Positions 1 to 9,016 of a stretch of 15,840 bases of DNA are shown one piece after another. The DNA is from Ectocarpus siliculosus (taxonomy: Eukaryota; Sar; Phaeophyceae; Ectocarpales; Ectocarpaceae), in the NCBI GenBank assembly GCA_000310025.1, contig FN647938.1, positions 1,122,057 to 1,137,896 on the forward strand. The letters run 5' to 3'. The notes beneath the pieces were generated by a model, which was given only the letters and a program-made list of their open reading frames with translations, was not told where the DNA came from and ran no database searches. A program made the position numbers and the translations under genes. The stretch's first letter is position 1. Every line of letters begins with the position of its first letter.

Positions 1-710
1 TTCCCCCCGTCCCGGCCGACGCGGCCGGCAGGAGCGGGCATGTCGCCCCTGCGACCGCGTCCTCGACCGGGCCCCCCTGTCTCGTACGGCGACGGGAACC
101 CGGGCTCCGCCATCGGGTCGTGGTCGCCCCTCCCTCCCCTGCCCCGGCCCCCCCTGCCCCCGCCCCGGCCGCCGCCGCCCCTACCGCCGGGGCCTTTGTA
201 GTCCCTCTCCAGGTGACGGGGGCGAGCGGGCCCCTCCACGGGGCCCCCCGCTCCGCCGAAGGCTTCGTGCCCTTCGTGCAACGCCGCCCCGGTGAAACGC
301 TCGTAGTCGTAGTCTTCCGCGCCCTCCCCCCCCTCGCCGCCCGGGTACCGAGCTTTCTTGTTCCGGGGGGACCCTCCACGCTGGGGCTTCCCGCGCCCTC
401 CGCGTTCCCAGCCTGCGGCCCCCTCTGACCCGCGCGACGGGGGCGAGAAATCGCGGCCGCGCCTGTCCCCGCGCCCGCCGCCGCGGTCACCGGCGCCCCG
501 CGGCGAGGGCTCCCTCCGCCCCCTCCGGGACGAAGAGCCAGAAGGGGAATCCCCGCGGCGATACTTGTCTCTGCTGCTCCCTCGCCCCCTGGGGCTCCGA
601 GCCGCGCTCTCGGGGGAGCCGTGGCCCAGAGAGGATCTCTGGCGGCTGGGGGGAAGGTCGCCCGGCAGGTAGCGCGACATCGGCTTGTCGTCGGCGCTGC
701 TCCGCACGTC
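1..710 (-). CDS. Third visible exon, RS- and RGG-rich, runs off the window
   Basis: The exon starts after TGTTACGCAG (AG at 712-711) in phase 0 and stays open for 236 codons to base 1. It begins DVRSSADDKPMSRYLPGDLP, then has SP/RS-type dipeptides (SRDKYRRGDSP, SSSRRGRREPSPRG), a GRG/RGG region, an acidic Tyr patch (EDYDYERF), and a run of RGG and RGRGG near 175-125. RGG boxes and RS/SP segments are typical of RNA-binding and splicing-associated proteins and are common targets of arginine methylation and serine phosphorylation; applying that here is inference. The plus-strand frames at 120-428 and 358-672 are Pro/Ala-rich mirrors of this exon. The preceding intron is 341 bases (1051-711). Confidence 0.7.
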
Positions 711-3700
711 CTGCGTAACAGCGACAGCGAACGGCAGGAGGATTTCAACGGCAGAACAATGGCAGGAGGGCTTCAATGGTCGACCAACGAACAGGCCCGT
801 GTCGACAAGAAAACCGAAGCCGGTTAAACGCACATAGGGCGTGACCGCCGCTGCATACAGCAAAGCGCAACGACAACCGACCGAAAGGAGGGCATTTGCC
901 GTTCCAAGCACCTGTGGAAACGAGTCCCCCAACGCCAGCACACACGCATGGAAAGCCAGCAGAACGGGACGATACCGCAAAATAACGTCCCCGCTTTCCA
1001 CTTCAAAAAAAAATCCGCAAACCTGCTGCCAACGCCCAGAATACGACTCACCTGGGAATAATCCTTCCCGCGGTGTGACCTCCCGCCGACCCTCTCCCTC
1101 GGGTCCGGCTGCTCGTCCACCCGCCCGCGCCGGTCCCTCTTCCGCACCGCCAGGGCGTACTCCTTGAACTCGTCGCGGTTCCTGGACGACGAGTCTCTGG
1201 CGCCGTCGTCAAGCTCGCGCCCCTTCCCTCCGGAAGAGGGGGCGGCGCGAGCAGCGTAGCCCTCGTCGGCGGCCTGGGCCGCGTACCCCTGGGGGGCCCC
1301 GCGCCGTGAATTTCCCCCGAAAGAACGGTCCTGCGCGCCTGCGCGCCCGCTGCCGCTGCCGGCGGTAGCGGCGACGCGGTCCATCGCAAGCATGCGCTTG
1401 CTGGGCTTCTCGGCCTGTGGGTTCGGGTGCGCCGCGGGGCGGCATGTAAAGGATTTCGTTTGGCGACGTATGCATAGAGTGAAACAACGCGCTTGTGTCA
1501 GGAAAGCTGCGGTCTCTGAGGGGCGGGGTGGGCCCAACTGCCCGGGATCAAACAGGGGCATGTCAACATGAATGGGCCCCGTGATTGGGGCTGTGTATCA
1601 TGCATCATTTTTTCCTCTCGACAAGCGACAAGGCAGCTATTTCGGCGCATACACCGAAATATTCACCTCTCTGACAAAAAAACTCACCTCGCGACCAGAC
1701 TTGTCACGCCCGCTCTCTCCCTTCTTACTCTTCGAGGACTTGTCCTTATCCTTCTCCGAGGGGTTGGCCTTGGAGTCGCCTTTGCTCTTGGACGAGCCTC
1801 CTTTGCTGCTCTTCTTGCTGCTCTTCTTGTCACCGTCCGGCTTGCTGCCGGAACCCTTGGAAGACTTGGACGACTTGCCGCCGGACTTATCCTTGTGGGC
1901 TCGCGGGGACCCCTGGGAGGAGGACTGGTCGTTGTCGCTGGCGGCGGCCTTCTTGGCCTCCGACTTGGAGGACGACCCGGCCTCGGACTTCTTGGACCCT
2001 TTCTTACCGCCACCGCCATCGCTCCCCGACTTCTCGCTCTTCTTGTCGGAGCCTCCTCCGTCCTGGCCCTTCTTTTTCTTTTTCTTGGTCTTACCGCCGG
2101 TTCCCTCGTCTCCGGCTCCCTCCGACGCAACAGCGGCGGCCGCCGCGGTGGCATCTTTTCCCGCTTGAAGCTTTGCGCCAGGCTCCTCCTTCTTACTTGT
2201 AGCCGCTCCCGTTTCTTTGCCCTCTTTGACCGGGGTGCCAACTGTTTCCGCTTCTGACACCGACGGCTTGCCCTCGACGGCTGCCTTTCCCTGAGGGGTA
2301 GCGTCACCCTGCGTACCAACCCCACCTTTACCTGCGTCGTTACTTTCCGAGTTGGACGCACCACTTTCTACCTCCGGCGGCACCCCTGCGTTGCTGTCAA
2401 CTGCACCGTGCGCCGCCGCCGCTGGGGTACCCTCTTCGACTTGCATTGTGGGATCGGGGTCGATCTTGTCGTCTACCTTAGCATCGCTTACCGCAACCGC
2501 TGCCGGCGACTCGGCCTGCTGCTGCTCTTCGTCTACATCCATGGCCGTCAACGAAAGATCTACAACGTCATCATCCCCGTCTCTCTTCGCCGCGCCGCCG
2601 CCGCCGCTCGGCTCCACCGCTTCCTTCTTAACCTCCTCATCGGCCCGTGCAGCAGCGTCTGCTCCTTCACGCTCGCCGGCCGCGCCCGCCAGCTCTTGCC
2701 CGTCATCGTCCTCCATCCTGGCGTCATCCCGCGCCTCGCCTCCGCTGCCGTCCGGAGGCACTCCATTCGTGGCCGTTACAACTGAGGGTCCTCCTTCGGC
2801 CAACGTTGCTCGTCCTTCAGCAGCTGCTGCTGCTTCTCCTTCCGGCGCCGCTTTCTCTCCTTCCACTTCTCCAGCAGCCGCTGCTTCTCCCGGCGCCGCC
2901 TCGCCTCCTTCCACTTCCACAGCCGCTGCTGCTTCTTCTTCTCCTCCCGCCGTCGCCACCTCTCCTTGGGCAACAGCAGCTTCCTCGGCGGAATCTTCGC
3001 CTTCAGATTGGGTTTCTTCGGCCACCTCGTCCTTTTCAGTGCCAGCGTCGTCTTCTTCGACAGCTTCGTTTTCGGCCAGTGCCTCTGCATCTACCTCTAC
3101 GGCTTCCTCCACCCCACTAGCCACGCTCTCAGTAGGACTACCCGCTGCTTCGGCAACGTCAGTCTCAGCCGCTGCTGCCTCTACCGCAACGACCTCATCC
3201 CCGCCTGCCGCTTCTTGCACTTCTACCTGCGACTGTTCTTGAGGAGCTACGTCATACTCCGTCGCGGGCACGTCTTGCGTTCCCGTTTCCACGGCAGCTT
3301 CTTTATCAACGGAACCAGCTACACTATCGGTACCGAGACTCTCCGCCGAAATCTCCACCGCGTCACCCCCATCCTCCTCCGCCGCCGGAGCACTCCCCGA
3401 AACGGCAGCGGGGGCCGCCTCCGTGGGGGTAGCAGCAGCAAGTGTGGGAGGCGAAGACGATGGCGAGGGTGCCAGCGTGGCCGCCTCGTTTCCCGCCTCC
3501 CCGGTGCCTTGCGTGGCCGGAGTCTTCGTCGCGGCGGTATCATCGGCGGCGTTGGCCTGCCCCGCTGCGCGGGTGGGTCTCGCGGTAGGAGTTACGGCAT
3601 CCGAGGCGGCGGGAGACGGTGGCTCGCTTTGTTCTGGTGGGGTTTCCGCTTCTGGGGTGGCAGCGGAGCCGTTGCCTTGGACGGTGGCAGAGGCGTCTTC

Positions 3701-3763
3701 TCCTCCCGCCGGCAATTGAGCGTCGACGGCCGGGGGAGGGGCGGAAGAATCCGTAGCGGAAGC
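1..3763 (-). CDS. Large Ser/Lys-, RS- and RGG-rich disordered protein, three exons visible, both ends missing
   Basis: This is a multi-exon gene read right to left: exons 3763-1688, 1414-1052 and 710-1, about 1,049 codons, open to the window edge. Both introns are phase 0 with GT-AG ends (donors AG|GTGAGT both times), which supports one gene. The protein goes from Ala/Glu/Pro-rich and acidic, through a Lys/Ser-rich block, to an Arg/Ser- and Gly/Arg-rich C-terminal part with RGG repeats. No RRM, helicase, kinase or other folded domain is visible. RGG and RS segments are known to bind RNA or splicing partners, so a role in nuclear RNA metabolism is my inference. The first in-frame ATG in the visible part is at 2716, deep inside the acidic region. 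An in-frame TGA lies upstream of 3860, so the true start must be in an unseen upstream exon. The gene is certain to be coding; its function is unknown. Confidence 0.75.
1052..1414 (-). CDS. Second visible exon of the disordered-protein gene
   Basis: This exon has 121 codons. It follows a 3' splice site ending CCCACAG (AG at 1416-1415) and ends at TCCCAG|GTGAGT (intron from 1051). It is phase 0 at both ends, matching the exons on either side. It encodes a Gly/Ala/Arg-rich segment starting AEKPSKRMLAMDR, then a basic patch around DEFKEYALAVRKRDRRGR. That patch is the only part that looks able to form a helix. The intron before it is 273 bases (1687-1415). Confidence 0.72.
1688..3763 (-). CDS. 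First visible exon of the disordered-protein gene (acidic then Lys/Ser-rich)
   Basis: This 692-codon open exon starts after a good 3' splice site: a C/T-rich tract ending CATACCCAG, AG at 3765-3764, phase 0. It ends at GAG|GTGAGT (intron from 1687). The open frame runs on above 3763 but begins only at a GTG at 3859, with a TGA further up and no ATG, so the acceptor is the better boundary. Order in the protein: Pro/Thr/Ala-rich; a Glu/Ala-rich acidic stretch from about 3270 to 2730; a motif MDVDEEQQQ near 2540-2515; a Lys6 run near 2090-2071 that could act as a nuclear localisation signal; then dense Lys/Ser/Gly/Asp repeats to the donor. The complementary frames are also open (for example plus 2352-3242 and 1568-2257). 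These are Ser/Ala- and Leu-rich mirrors of this exon and not genes. Confidence 0.75.
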
Positions 3764-6700
3764 CTGGGTATGGCGGGGAGAGGGTGGCGATAGCGGCAAA
3801 GCATGATCGGGGAGGGAATGGTGGCGGCGGGGGGGGGGGGTCTTATGGGCGAAGAACACACAATCGAAAGCAGCAGCAGTGGTGAGACAAAAACGTCACA
3901 TTAGTTCTCTCAACCCGCGGGCGGGCCAATGTCGAGTTTGTGCACGTGAGCTTTTAACTGGCAGTGCTGGGCGCTGGTAACACGGCGACGGCACCAGTAT
4001 CGGGAACGAAGATGGGGTCAGACAAGCTGCACAGTTTGCCCTTGCTACACGCCGACGTGTCTCCCGGAAGCCCATTCGGCTACTGGCGCAAGCTTCTGGG
4101 CGCGTGGATGAGATTAGTCAGCCCATCAGCTTCACGAGTAAATAGCTCTCCAACGTTTGCGCGATATGGTAGAAAAAACTGCGTAGTTGTAAATACAGAT
4201 CCGTAGACTTTCTACCAGGTAAGCTGACAAATGTTATTCTTTTCCTATGAATGAGGGATGCCGGCCATGCCGGAATATGTCCCGCAAACAAAAAAATAAG
4301 GTGGCGAACAATGAAGGAGGACAATCCATGACATAGTTTCGTCTCCAACCAAGCGGAACTGGAAGAAAAGATATGCACCATCACCTTGTCCAACAATCCA
4401 ACCGGGTGCCATCAATGATTTCGGACAAAAAGCAGCGCAACGCAGCGGAATTCGACCTCAAGGCATGTCAGCAGCATAACCCACCGCGTTGGCACGAGGA
4501 AATAATTTGATCCGACGGAGAAAGAAGAGTCGTCGGGTGGTGGGCTGTGGGTACTTCGCGAGCGGTTTGCGAATCTTCGTGGTGGAACACACGGAAGGCG
4601 TCAGAGCCATCAAAAAGATCATTCCAGGTTTCCACTGTACCCGTTTAGAGCGGGTGATCTCATGCTCGATATGTATACACATACAAACTCCCACTGCTGC
4701 CACCATGGGGCATGGAGAGATTTGGGCATCGAAGCCTGGACACGTCAGAAAGACAAAGCCTCGGGTGGCGTGGTTGGTGCAGACTCCGGTAGACAACTTT
4801 GCCTGAATACCAATCATGCATACGATATCTGCCAAAGACCTTGTCTTCATCACTGCTGTGATGCCAAAAGAAGGCTGGTGCGAGGACACGTCCTAAGACA
4901 CCAGCAGGCGCTCGGGAAAGAGACACCCCTCTATATTCGTTTTACGCATACCACACAATGTTTCAAGAATAGAGCGATCCCCAGGAGGATAGGGGGCGCG
5001 GATGGACAGCCCACAGACTCTCACCGAAATCTTTGCGCAGCTTGCGGCGGTCTCGCTGTCTTTAGCGCCAGCATCATGTAAGGAGTTACCGCACTCTCCG
5101 GTGCGTAGGAGATTGGTTCCCGGGCCCTCGCCTGCAGCGCATGAGTCTGCTGTGCCGCCGCTGCCGGGGTCTTCGGTAGCCATCCGCTCGTGCCTCGCAC
5201 GACACACCTGCCTTACTGGACACACCCCAAGTCTTGGTTCGGGCAGAGATGATACAGAGAGTGACAAAGAGAGAGAGAGCCTGCCTGTCACACAGACAGT
5301 ATGCTCCTCACGCACTCAAGAAGAGTAAGGTAAACCTGCGGGCGATGGATTGGGGGGTGTTGATCCCGCACGCTGGCCTTGAAACGTTCAGGGTGCTGGC
5401 TGTGCACGGCGTGCGTGCGTCCAGCACTTCACTTTACACTTTTCTTACGAGGTGGGGGCTCCGTGAATCCTACTTTAGATGTAAGGGGGGGTAGCTGCGG
5501 ACGCACGGGCGAGGTGGGGAGGTCCAGCAGCCAGAGAGCGCAGCAGCAGGTACCCCATCATCATCCACCTCTCGCACACGCCACAACCCGCTTCTCTGTC
5601 TGCTGTGCTATCTCTGGATCTGGTGGCCAATACTTTGATCCTTGCACACATCCAACACGTGATATCCTTGGTAAGCGTCGGATACGAACCACGTTGACTT
5701 TCTGGAAGAAGTTGGCTGGATTGATCTTTTGGATTGTGCACTCGCATCAGGCTGTTCTACGGCGAAAGTGTATGCTGCTGTACGCTGTCTCCAGTCGGGA
5801 GTAGCGCGGCGGTTACCTGTTGCCGATGTTTGCACCGTTGCGTGTGCTTGCCTGGCACGTAGGTTTCAGATATCCTGGTAAGTGTTGTGTCTTTTCGATG
5901 TTCACAGCACCGTTGGTTGAAGGCGAAGTTCAGAGAGAAGCTTCACTGGTTGCTCGCAGGCTCCTTACAACAACTTATGTACCATGGTCAAACTGCTGCA
6001 GTGGGTGTGCAACAAAGACATCCAATACCCCCATCCGGTTGAGACTCTTTCACCCAGGGCAAGGAAGCAACTGCTTTTGTCCGCCTCGAATTATTTTGTG
6101 CGGTGCTTTGCATGAGATGTAGGGCGTCACTCCAGCTTGTTGTCGCTGTGACATCAACCGGCAGAGAGGCACAGCGGTTTCCGCAGCGACACGGCGGTTA
6201 CCACTCCTGCTGTAACCCCTTTGTTGCTGTCGCAGCACCGGAGGACGCCTTGTATCTACCACGTTTCCAAAGTTCATGAAAACGAGCCTGCCCTGCGGGC
6301 CCCAGCTTGACTGCTGTGTAGGTTAGCTTTCAGATTCAAAACTCGCTCAAATTGGCTTCAGAGGCTGTCCTTCACCCTCTTAACAAATACACTGACTTGA
6401 ATCCCGTCAGGCGTGGCAGGCTTATCGCCCCCCCATCCGGCGTCCTGGCGTCGATGATATCGCCAAAGTAGTCCCCTCATTGTCTCAAGTTCTGGCAACG
6501 ATACTCGGGCGTGTCCCCCCCTTATGTTTGACATGTTGGTGCAAACAGAGTAGATGCTCCGCACGGCCGTATCTCCGCTGGTACTGAGTAGCGCTGCAAG
6601 AGACGGGATTAAGAGTGTTGCACGCGACACAATTCCAACATTACCCTCATTGGCATTTTGAGAGCCTTGGTGGGGCAGACGGCTGCAGATTGCCAGTTAG

Positions 6701-7526
6701 GTATGGACAGACTGAATTCGAGCTCCTGTGGGAGGCTCTGATTTGAACCCACGTTGCACGCGGTCTTAGACGAGTATAGCGGTCATGCCGGAAAGATGGA
6801 CTACACTGCTCACACGTAGCTCTCACAAGCAAGAACAAAGCTCACGGACTTGGCAACGCTCCTTGCGTGGTGCGTGAGAGCATCGAGTGCCAAACCGCTG
6901 TCACGGGCCCCCGAAACTAACTGACATCCTGTCGTTGGCCCCATGTGGTTTTGTATGCATATAACCAAGCGACCACACAAGAATGACCCAGGGGCTGTCT
7001 GTTCTGCTGCCATGCGTACGTATCCAAAAGAGGCTGCCCGAACAGGATTGCAATGCCGTAAGGGGGTGCGCGTTGTTGGACCCAAAGGAAGAGCGAGACA
7101 AGCCGAAAACAGGATCATAATTGTGATTTTCCCCGCCGACCTGTCCAGATGAAACTGCTCCGATTTTCTAATGACACAATGAGTTTGTTTCGATGTTACG
7201 GTCGATAGACCTCGCCAGGAAAGCAGGGCGGCCTCAACACAGAAGCGCCTACATCATCGCCAACATGTTCTCTGTCACACACCCTTGGCGTATCGGTGAA
7301 CGTCCCAAAACAGCACTACCATTTTGCGCACTCACTACTTGTATACCCTAGCCCTTATCTGGTTCTAAACATATGTTTCACCCCAGCTTGCTGCTGCTTT
7401 GTTTTTCCGGCGAACCGACGGGGTGGGAATCAAGGTCGCAAGCCCGCTTGGGCACACCGGTAGCTACTGTGACGTCCGCCGGAAGGTACTGCTATACCTG
7501 GTGACAGTCCGCGTACTCCCCACACG
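3764..7526. other. About 3.7 kb without a supportable gene; expected to hold the 5' end of the minus-strand gene
   Basis: Base composition is more balanced here than in the flanking exons, and stops are frequent in all frames. The open frames present (the longest is 143 codons, minus 4458-4889) have no recognisable domain and no coding-like codon pattern. The upstream exon or exons of the minus-strand gene should lie here, since its first visible exon has no start codon, but I could not choose one by phase. A strong-looking plus-strand donor (CAG|GTAAGC at about 4219) and two GATATCCT(T)GGTAAG elements (5661 and 5869) are present without a matching coding exon. A relic resembling a tRNA TPsiC arm lies near 6730-6790. 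Confidence 0.5.
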
Positions 7527-8342
7527 ATGAGCTCATCGGGTGGAGGAGAAGGCAGAAGCCGAGGAGGGGGGAAAGGGAGAGGTGGAGGAGGAGGACGAGG
7601 AGGAGGAGGAGGAGGAGGAGAAGGCGCCGCCGGGAGTAGCAGCAGCCGAGGGCGAGGTAGCAAATCATCCCGGGGCAGCCGAAGCAACCGAACCTCGAAG
7701 CCCGCATCTTCGACTCCCTCAACGACTGAAGCGACGGCTGCGGCCGCCACCGCTCGGCCGCCACCGCCGCCACCACCACAGTCGGGAACGGCCACCGCGG
7801 CCACCGCCGCCGGCAAGCGAGATGACGGCCTTGTGCCCGGCTCGGGCCTCCTGGCTCTCCAAGCCCTGGCCCCAGCGCAGAAAAAGTCCAAAGCAGACCC
7901 GAAAACGCCCACAGCGGCGGCGGTGCCACAACCAAGCGCGGCGCCAACCCCCAAAGGTCGAGCGGGCGGCAGTGCCAGCGGGGGCGGAGGCAGCCGCGGT
8001 ACCGGTCGCGGGGCGAAGGGCGCAGGCGGGCGGGACACCGGCGGCAAGACAGCAGCGACGACGGCGACGCAGCAAGAGAGGTCGGGCAAGGCTCTCGGTG
8101 GTGCTAGCACGGCCGCCGCCCGCGAGAGGGCGGCGGCGGCGTCAACGACGACGGGTGGCCGGCGAAATTTCGCGGCAGCTGCGGCGGCCGCGGCCAAGGG
8201 GACGTTGTCGTCAAGCGCGCGGGGGGGCAAGCCGGAGAAAGACGGGGCTACCAGCGGTGATCGAGGAGGGGGCGGGAGGAAACCCTCTGGCAAGGGTACC
8301 GGCGCACGGCAGCTCTCCGAGGTGATGACGATCGGCACATAG
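7527..8342 (+). CDS. Gly/Ala/Ser/Arg-rich low-complexity basic protein, 271 residues, function unknown
   Basis: The frame opens at ATG 7527 and ends at TAG 8340-8342. It starts with an SSSGGGEGRSRGGG-type Gly/Arg region, then an SSSSRGRGSKSSRGSRSN basic Ser/Arg part. A Pro7 run, an Ala8 run near residue 215 and a Lys/Gly/Arg-rich tail follow. No folded domain, signal peptide or membrane segment is seen. Two other frames over the same DNA are also long (plus 7540-8325, minus 8338-7430). I prefer this frame because its second half has GC-ending codons in a varied, Lys/Arg/Asp-containing protein with a clean stop. The others give Glu/Arg or Pro/Leu/Ala runs that mirror it. Alternatives: the last exon of a gene starting further left, or an upstream exon of the UPF2 gene 500 bases downstream; no splice pair with matching phase was convincing. 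Confidence 0.45.
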   Translation: MSSSGGGEGRSRGGGKGRGGGGGRGGGGGGGEGAAGSSSSRGRGSKSSRGSRSNRTSKPASSTPSTTEATAAAATARPPPPPPPQSGTATAATAAGKRDDGLVPGSGLLALQALAPAQKKSKADPKTPTAAAVPQPSAAPTPKGRAGGSASGGGGSRGTGRGAKGAGGRDTGGKTAATTATQQERSGKALGGASTAAARERAAAASTTTGGRRNFAAAAAAAAKGTLSSSARGGKPEKDGATSGDRGGGGRKPSGKGTGARQLSEVMTIGT

Positions 8343-8842
8343 CGGTGACGGAGGCGTGTGCTCTCGCCTTCGTGTGTACTGTGGACCCCTGATCCAATCG
8401 AGGGGTTTTGTTTGGGCTCTGAGGAGCCCTCTCGTTAGTCTGCCAACCTCAGAGATGTGAGACCGTTGGTTGACACACCATACGGTTCTTCAGTTGTTCA
8501 GGACTGACCTCAACGAAGCATCCATCGTCAAGTCAGGGTTGTCGCTCCCGTGATATTTATTGGGAGCTGTTGCAGGCTGTGCTCCTAGACATCGGTAGGC
8601 GTGTGTGTGGTTGTCGAGAATTTCCTCCCATGTTGTGGAAGGAGAGGCCCGTCCGGCCTAACCTTGCGACTTGAGACTCTTCACGGCTGCTGTCGCAAGT
8701 CTCTCATGACCGTTCCAAACATTCACGGGGCTGTGCGGACGCGCTGAAATGCTCTCCCACTACTGTACCTGCCTTGGCAGCTGATACCAGACTACCCACG
8801 CTCGTCTCTAACCCAGCCCCCACCCCTCACCCTGCCTTGGAA
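8343..8842 (+). other. 500-base gap between the Gly-rich frame and UPF2; probable 3' UTR/5' UTR or first intron
   Basis: No open frame of note. It contains a short perfect hairpin, GGGCTC-TGAG-GAGCCC, at 8414-8429. Near its end are C/T-rich tracts leading to TTGGCAG (AG at 8779-8780) and CTAACCCAG (AG at 8815-8816). Either could act as a 3' splice site for an upstream leader exon; both would need a phase-1 donor. The frame of the first UPF2 exon is open back to a TGA at 8672 without an ATG before 8843. Confidence 0.35.
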
Positions 8843-9016
8843 ATGAAGGAGGAAGAGGGAGAGAGGTCGAGAGAGGCGGCGAAGCAGCTTGCCGCTCAGA
8901 AGGAGGCGCGAAAGAGGGCCGAGGAAGAGCGCCGGCGGAAGGCGGAGGAAGACCGCAAGGCGGCCGAAGAGCAGCGCGCTCGGCGAGAGGCCGAGGAGAA
9001 AGAGCGGAAGCGCAAG
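8843..9016 (+). CDS. UPF2: UPF2 exon 1 (coiled-coil start)
   Basis: Residues 1-58, starting MKEEEGERSREAAKQL and ending EEKERKRK at AAG|GTGACG, phase 0. The ATG has a purine at -3. The open frame extends upstream to TTG 8774 without an ATG, so a spliced leader ending at the 8780 acceptor remains possible. Intron 1 is 602 bases (9017-9618) and includes an (AC)9 run at 9561-9578. Confidence 0.75.

Noticed and set aside
1568-3793. Long plus-strand frames (1568-2257, 2352-3242, 2966-3793)
   Set aside because: They mirror the minus-strand exon, give Ser/Ala- or Leu-rich biased sequence, and the minus frame has matching splice sites and phases.
3964-4225. Plus-strand exon ending at the consensus donor CAG|GTAAGC
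   Set aside because: The only open frame meets a TAG at 4204-4206 before the donor, and no downstream exon was found.
4458-4889. 143-codon minus frame and the overlapping 105-codon plus frame (4489-4806)
   Set aside because: No domain, no codon bias, no splice partners; the length is reachable by chance in this composition.
8414-8429. Histone-type 3' stem-loop after the Gly-rich frame
   Set aside because: It has a 6-base stem and 4-base loop but lacks the conserved loop and flanking bases, and the upstream protein is not a histone.
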